Shown piece by piece: positions 60,264 through 64,000 of a DNA stretch of 64,000 nt (its first letter is position 1; each line of letters opens with the position of its first letter). The notes below the pieces were generated by a model that did not search any database, was not told the DNA's origin, and saw only the letters and a program-made list of their open reading frames with translations. The position numbers and the translations under genes were made by a program. The stretch lies in contig OZ024856.1 in the NCBI GenBank assembly GCA_964017155.1, positions 38,487,322 through 38,551,321 on the forward strand, written 5' to 3'. Source of the DNA: Oasisia sp. SBJ-2009. Taxonomy: Eukaryota; Annelida; Polychaeta; Sabellida; Siboglinidae.

Positions 60264-62889
60264 TCAGACAAATACAAATATGTGCTGCATTGATTATGGA
60301 CTAGACATTCTTCAAATTCTATTGATAACAGCTGCAGTAACTGTGAAGTACTGGTGATTTATGTCTACAATACACACTGATCCCTGACATCATCTGTTGG
60401 TAGCCGCTGTGTCGGCTGCGAGACAGTCAGACGCAAACGAGCAAGCAATCCTGGAGAAGACTTTGAGTGAGATTAACGAAAACATCACGTACTTGCAGGA
60501 ACGTCTTAGAGCGCTTGAAGAGTACAATGCAACTCTACAGTAAGTTGAAATGCGCTATTGTGGTTATAGTGGAGCTGTTTTGAATCGTTTTGGTTCTACT
60601 CCTGAGGTGGAGATGATTATAGATGTGTCATTTCTTTTATTTTATCCGCAATTTAGGTTAAGTGAATACCTAGTTCCTAGTATACTAAGGCAAAATGATT
60701 GGTAATTATTATAATTGATTCCATAAGCATCTAGCATGTTCCAGTGTAACTGTTGTAATATTGTCACAATGAATTACTCACTGAAAAATAACGTTTGCAT
60801 GCCTGCATGATTTGTGGTCATATCCGTGCTTTCACCCCTGCCCCACAGTCCAGCTCGTGACAAGGTTCGCCAGGAACACGAGGAGATTGTAGCCATGCTG
60901 AATCAACGTATGGCTGAGAAGGCGAGGTTTGTACCATTAGGAACTATTAATTGTTGTAAAACCATTGCAAAATTTTAGTAAAGCAGTACAGTCGAATTGT
61001 CACATTTAAACTTGAAATCAATCAAGTTATAATCACATCACCATTCGATTATTACTTGTAACACAATTATATAATTAATTTCTATCATCAATAGTAAGTA
61101 TGTTATTTTAACATAGTATGATGTGAGGTTGTTAAATTCAACTTATTTATTACAAAGAACTTCGTTTTTTTATGTTCAATGTTGGGATTATGCTTGAACT
61201 TGTTTATTATAATTGAACTTGAAACGTGCCTGTATATGTTGTTGATGTTGTTCCAGCAAGCAGATTACCCTGAACGAGACGAGAGACAACGTGAGAGAAA
61301 CGAACCAAAAGGTACAGCCACGGTTGCAGCGTGTTTGTCAGTTATATCTTGCATGTGAATCATGTTGCTTTGAAATGGTTTGAATACCACACACCGTATT
61401 GTGTCAGTATCATTTGCATTACATACTACACCCTTTATTTGCTTATTTCATTAACATAATGAGAAAAGCATGTTCGTTAAAATTATATCATTTAGTGGGC
61501 AAAGAAATCTACGGAGAAACCTGAGATAATAATATATATATATTTCAAACATAAAATGTGTTATCCTTGCATAAATTATTAGTAACGGATGCTGCCCTGA
61601 TAAGTTGGGATGATGTTAGTTTGAACAAGTCTGCCAAGGAGAAAAATGTAGATCTTCTTGATCAATTCCGTCTACTGGGTACTAGTCTATAAAAGGACTA
61701 ATCTAGCTGTTTTCTATAATATTTTACCTCTGGCAGATATATTCAACCGAAACCCTCTTGACCTCTTTGCAGAAGTATCAACTGCAATTTATGTAATTAA
61801 TAAGTGTAACTTTACACACATATGCACTAATCTCCCGTGCCTTAGATCGGTGACTTAGAAGACGGCATCATGCAGCTGAAGGAAGATCTCATTCAGGAGA
61901 GGGCAGAGGCCCGGGTGGAGAAGAAGCGACTGAAGAAATCAGTGGTAGGTGGACGCGTTAAATTTGTTCAAACGGCCTGTGAGATGTGAACAGTTTTAGT
62001 GATACCTGTGTTGTGAGTCTGTGTGTGTGTGTGTGTGTGTGTGCGCGACTGCTCGTGCGTGCGTGCGTGCGTGCGTGAGTGAGTGAGTGAGTGAGTGAGT
62101 GAGTGAGTGAGTGAGTGAGTGAGTGAGTGAGTGAGTGAGTGAGTGAGTGAGTGAGCTTGCATGCATACCTGTGTATGGACACGTGGATGCACAATACATA
62201 TTTGCATTTTCCTTTTGGTTCAATATGATTGAAAAAAGACAATATGTAACTGTTTTATTTGTAAGTTATGGAGAATCAAATGTTATGGGGAAAATGATAC
62301 ATATGACATTAAACCTTCTCGATAGTCTAAACTTTGGCATTTATGAGTTTAACAACCACGTATAATATGTGCGTCACATAATTCTGATATAATTTTAATG
62401 GAATACTATGCTAAAGTATTGTTGGTGTTGTTTTGTGTGAGTGTGTTTGTTTATATGGACTTATCTATGCTAAACATGTCTTAATTACTTTGCGAAACAG
62501 TCATACACATGGAAGCATTAATTGTTGTCGAATATTTTCATCACAGTTCGACACAACCACGAAAATGCGGGCACAGAAAGAAGTGAACGTGGAGAAGAAA
62601 AAGTAAGTAAAAAATTATGTGTATTAGTTTGATGAGCTGCTTCTATTTCGCCACAAACATGTCTATAAGTACAGTTGTGTTACCCAGACACACCAATGTG
62701 TGAAACTATTCTATCACGTTCTGCGTGTGTAGCAGTTGATGTTATAGCACATGTACCAACACCAACCAGGCGAATTGACCATGTCGGTATATTGACTTTC
62801 GGTCATGGATTATATTTGCTTTCAGAGAGTTGGATCAAGTTTTTGAGAAGACGAAAGATAGCGAGACACATCTGGAACAAATCAGAGAG
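56851..62889 (+). CDS. CCDC175: coiled-coil protein, CCDC175-like (3' end beyond window)
   Basis: Nine exons with consistent phase and GT-AG borders: 56851-56947, 59197-59282, 59749-59860, 60404-60539, 60849-60926, 61257-61311, 61846-61944, 62547-62602, 62826-62889; 261 codons so far. The product is almost entirely alpha-helical and charged, with long coiled coils from about residue 60. Similarity to human CCDC175 as I remember it is patchy but collinear: [56 protein letters not shown] and [21 protein letters not shown]175 function is poorly known. The last visible exon ends in phase 0 at a gtgtgt donor, and a LINE follows in the intron. A distant SMC/kinesin-like coiled coil is the alternative; there is no ATPase motif here. 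Confidence 0.78.
57033..57292. repeat. (GT)n microsatellites flanking GT-rich imperfect tract
   Basis: Two pure GT runs (about 57033-57076 and 57219-57292) enclose about 140 bp of GT-rich sequence with gcgt interruptions, in intron 1 of the CCDC175-like gene. The His/Thr-rich frames on the minus strand are artefacts. Confidence 0.97.
57632..58355 (+). repeat. diverged tandem duplication, period ~389 bp
   Basis: The run gtcacgtgatggtcatg, aaacaaatatggcagagta, gatgg/gatg, tcactgtcatttgaagatag, caattcgttaacc, gacaatgc, gtccacatttgttta and tctccacattctc recurs in the same order from 58021. Two copies, clearly diverged, in intron 1 of the CCDC175-like gene. Confidence 0.85.
59882..59957 (+). repeat. 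19-bp tandem repeat with palindromic core
   Basis: gagaaacattttcttgttt is repeated four times (starts 59882, 59901, 59920, 59939) about 20 bases after the exon 3 donor. Each unit junction contains the palindrome tgtttgagaaaca. Confidence 0.95.
60181..60260. repeat. (TA)n microsatellite
   Basis: About 40 TA dinucleotides in intron 3 of the CCDC175-like gene. Confidence 0.97.
62019..62155. repeat. compound (GT)n-(GCGT)n-(GTGA)n microsatellite
   Basis: Successive GT, gcgt and gtga tandem blocks, the last about 20 units long. Located in intron 7 of the CCDC175-like gene. Confidence 0.97.
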
Positions 62890-62949
62890 GTGTGTTACTT
62901 ATAAATGAATATTTTGTGTAAGAAAACCTATTTGTATAGCCAAGTTTAA

Positions 62950-64000
62950 GCACTTAACCAAGCTACAGCTGAAATTAGAAATTCAAAGAGAAGCTATGAA
63001 CAAAAAATAGCTTTTAATATAAAACATGACAGCAAGAGTTTTTATGCGTATGTTCGAAGTAAACAGAAAGTTCAGGATAAGGTCGGACCTCTAGAAGATA
63101 GTGATGGAAACATAATAACAGAGGGATTCTTAATGGCAGAAAACCTAAATGAATACTTTAGTTCGGTGTTTACCAGGGAAGATATTAGTGCATTACCAGT
63201 ACCAGAGACTAAATTCGAAGGGAGAGAGTCAGACTATTTAGGACAACTAATTGTAACACCAAAAATGGTAGCTAAGAAAATAAGGGATATGAAGGATAAT
63301 AAGTCACCTGGAGTGGATGGGATTCCTCCCAAATTACTACTGGAAATTGTAGAACAAATTAGCATACCACTTGCAACAGTGTTTAATTTGGCATTAGAGG
63401 AAGGAGTAGTTCCGTTAGAATGGAAAGAGGCAAACATCATACCATTATTTAAAAAATGATCAAGAAGCAAGTCAGAGAACTATAGACCAGTGAGTTTAAC
63501 ATCGGTGATTTGTAAACTATTAGAAAGACTAATTAAAGATCACTTGGTTGATTTTCTTGTTAAAAATAACTTGATTAACCCATCTCAACATGGGTTTCTA
63601 AAAGCGAGGTCATGCTTAACAAATATTTTATGTTTTTTGGAAGATGTCACAAAGTGGGTAGATGAGGGATCACCGGTAGATATAATATACTTAGATTTTA
63701 AAAAAGCTTTTGACAAAGTTCCACATCAAAGATTACTACTTAAACTGAAGGCCCATGGCATAGGCAATGTTATGATTAACTGGATAGAAAAATGGCTTAT
63801 TGATAGAAGACAAAGAGTAGTAGTTGATGGGGAGGTTTCAAACTGGAAATCGGTTTTGAGTGGAGTACCGCAGGGATCAGTATTGGGACCTATTTTGTTC
63901 TTAATATATATCAATGATTTGGATGATGATATAACAAGCAAGGTGTTGAAGCTTGCGGACGATACAAAAGTATTCAGAAAAATAAAAAGTGATACAGATA
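62950..64000 (+). mobile_element. CR1/Jockey-like LINE, 5'-truncated, runs off window
   Basis: An open protein-like frame begins near 62950 (AEIRNSKRSYEQKIA...) without the endonuclease half, so the copy is 5'-truncated. Reverse transcriptase motifs follow in order: NKSPGVDGIPP, ENYRPVSLTSVICKLLERL, QHGFLKARSCLTN, IIYLDFKKAFDKV (catalytic D), GVPQGSVLGPILFLIYINDL and LADD, with L replacing the usual F or Y. A TGA at 63457-63459 (KK-stop-SRSK) interrupts the frame where related elements, from memory, have Gly. It sits 60 bp after an exon of the CCDC175-like gene, in sense orientation. It belongs to a different family from the two RTE-like copies. Confidence 0.88.

Noticed and set aside
61958..62242. 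Thr/His/Ser/Leu repeat frames on the minus strand
   Set aside because: They arise from the (GTGA)n and (GT)n arrays.

Overview
This is metazoan nuclear DNA: AT-rich, with GT-AG introns, many microsatellites, several LINEs and dispersed repeats, and widely spaced genes. Gene content and repeat style suggest a marine invertebrate (invertebrate deuterostome or lophotrochozoan). The sequence alone does not settle the phylum. I found no operons, CRISPR arrays, tRNA or rRNA genes.

Layout. 0-27 kb is a gene-poor, repeat-rich tract. It holds two opposite-oriented copies of a ~1.1 kb non-autonomous element (688-1757 and 17783-18970), one intronless class A GPCR (4794-5870), a ~4.1 kb candidate mobile element bounded by ~870-bp imperfect inverted repeats (8743-12886), a nearly intact RTE-like LINE (13913-17104) and the 3' half of a plus-strand multi-exon gene I cannot name (21135-24599). 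27-32.5 kb on the minus strand is a complete seven-exon ATP6V1D (V-ATPase subunit D, 248 aa). 32.5-44 kb is mostly non-coding; it has a THAP-domain exon at 36.1 kb broken by an A10 homopolymer, and a few weak candidates. 44.4-56.4 kb on the minus strand is a complete 13-exon SNX5/SNX6 orthologue (405 aa) with a second RTE-like LINE in its second intron. It sits head-to-head, 413 bp apart, with a plus-strand coiled-coil gene resembling CCDC175 (56.85 kb onward; nine exons, 261 codons, running off the window). A CR1/Jockey-like LINE occupies a CCDC175 intron and also runs off the end.

How the genes relate. ATP6V1D belongs to the proton-pump rotor and SNX6 to endosomal tubule/cargo sorting; both act on endomembranes, but nothing here shows co-regulation. 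As I recall, ATP6V1D, SNX6 and CCDC175 all lie on human chromosome 14, so this window may preserve an old linkage group. The most unusual material is in the repeats: the long-inverted-repeat element, the GTTGTAAC element family, and several near-perfect hairpins (17.5, 24.1, 45.5 and 52.1 kb).

Exon coordinates were worked out by hand from splice signals, phase and protein similarity known from memory. No database search was possible.
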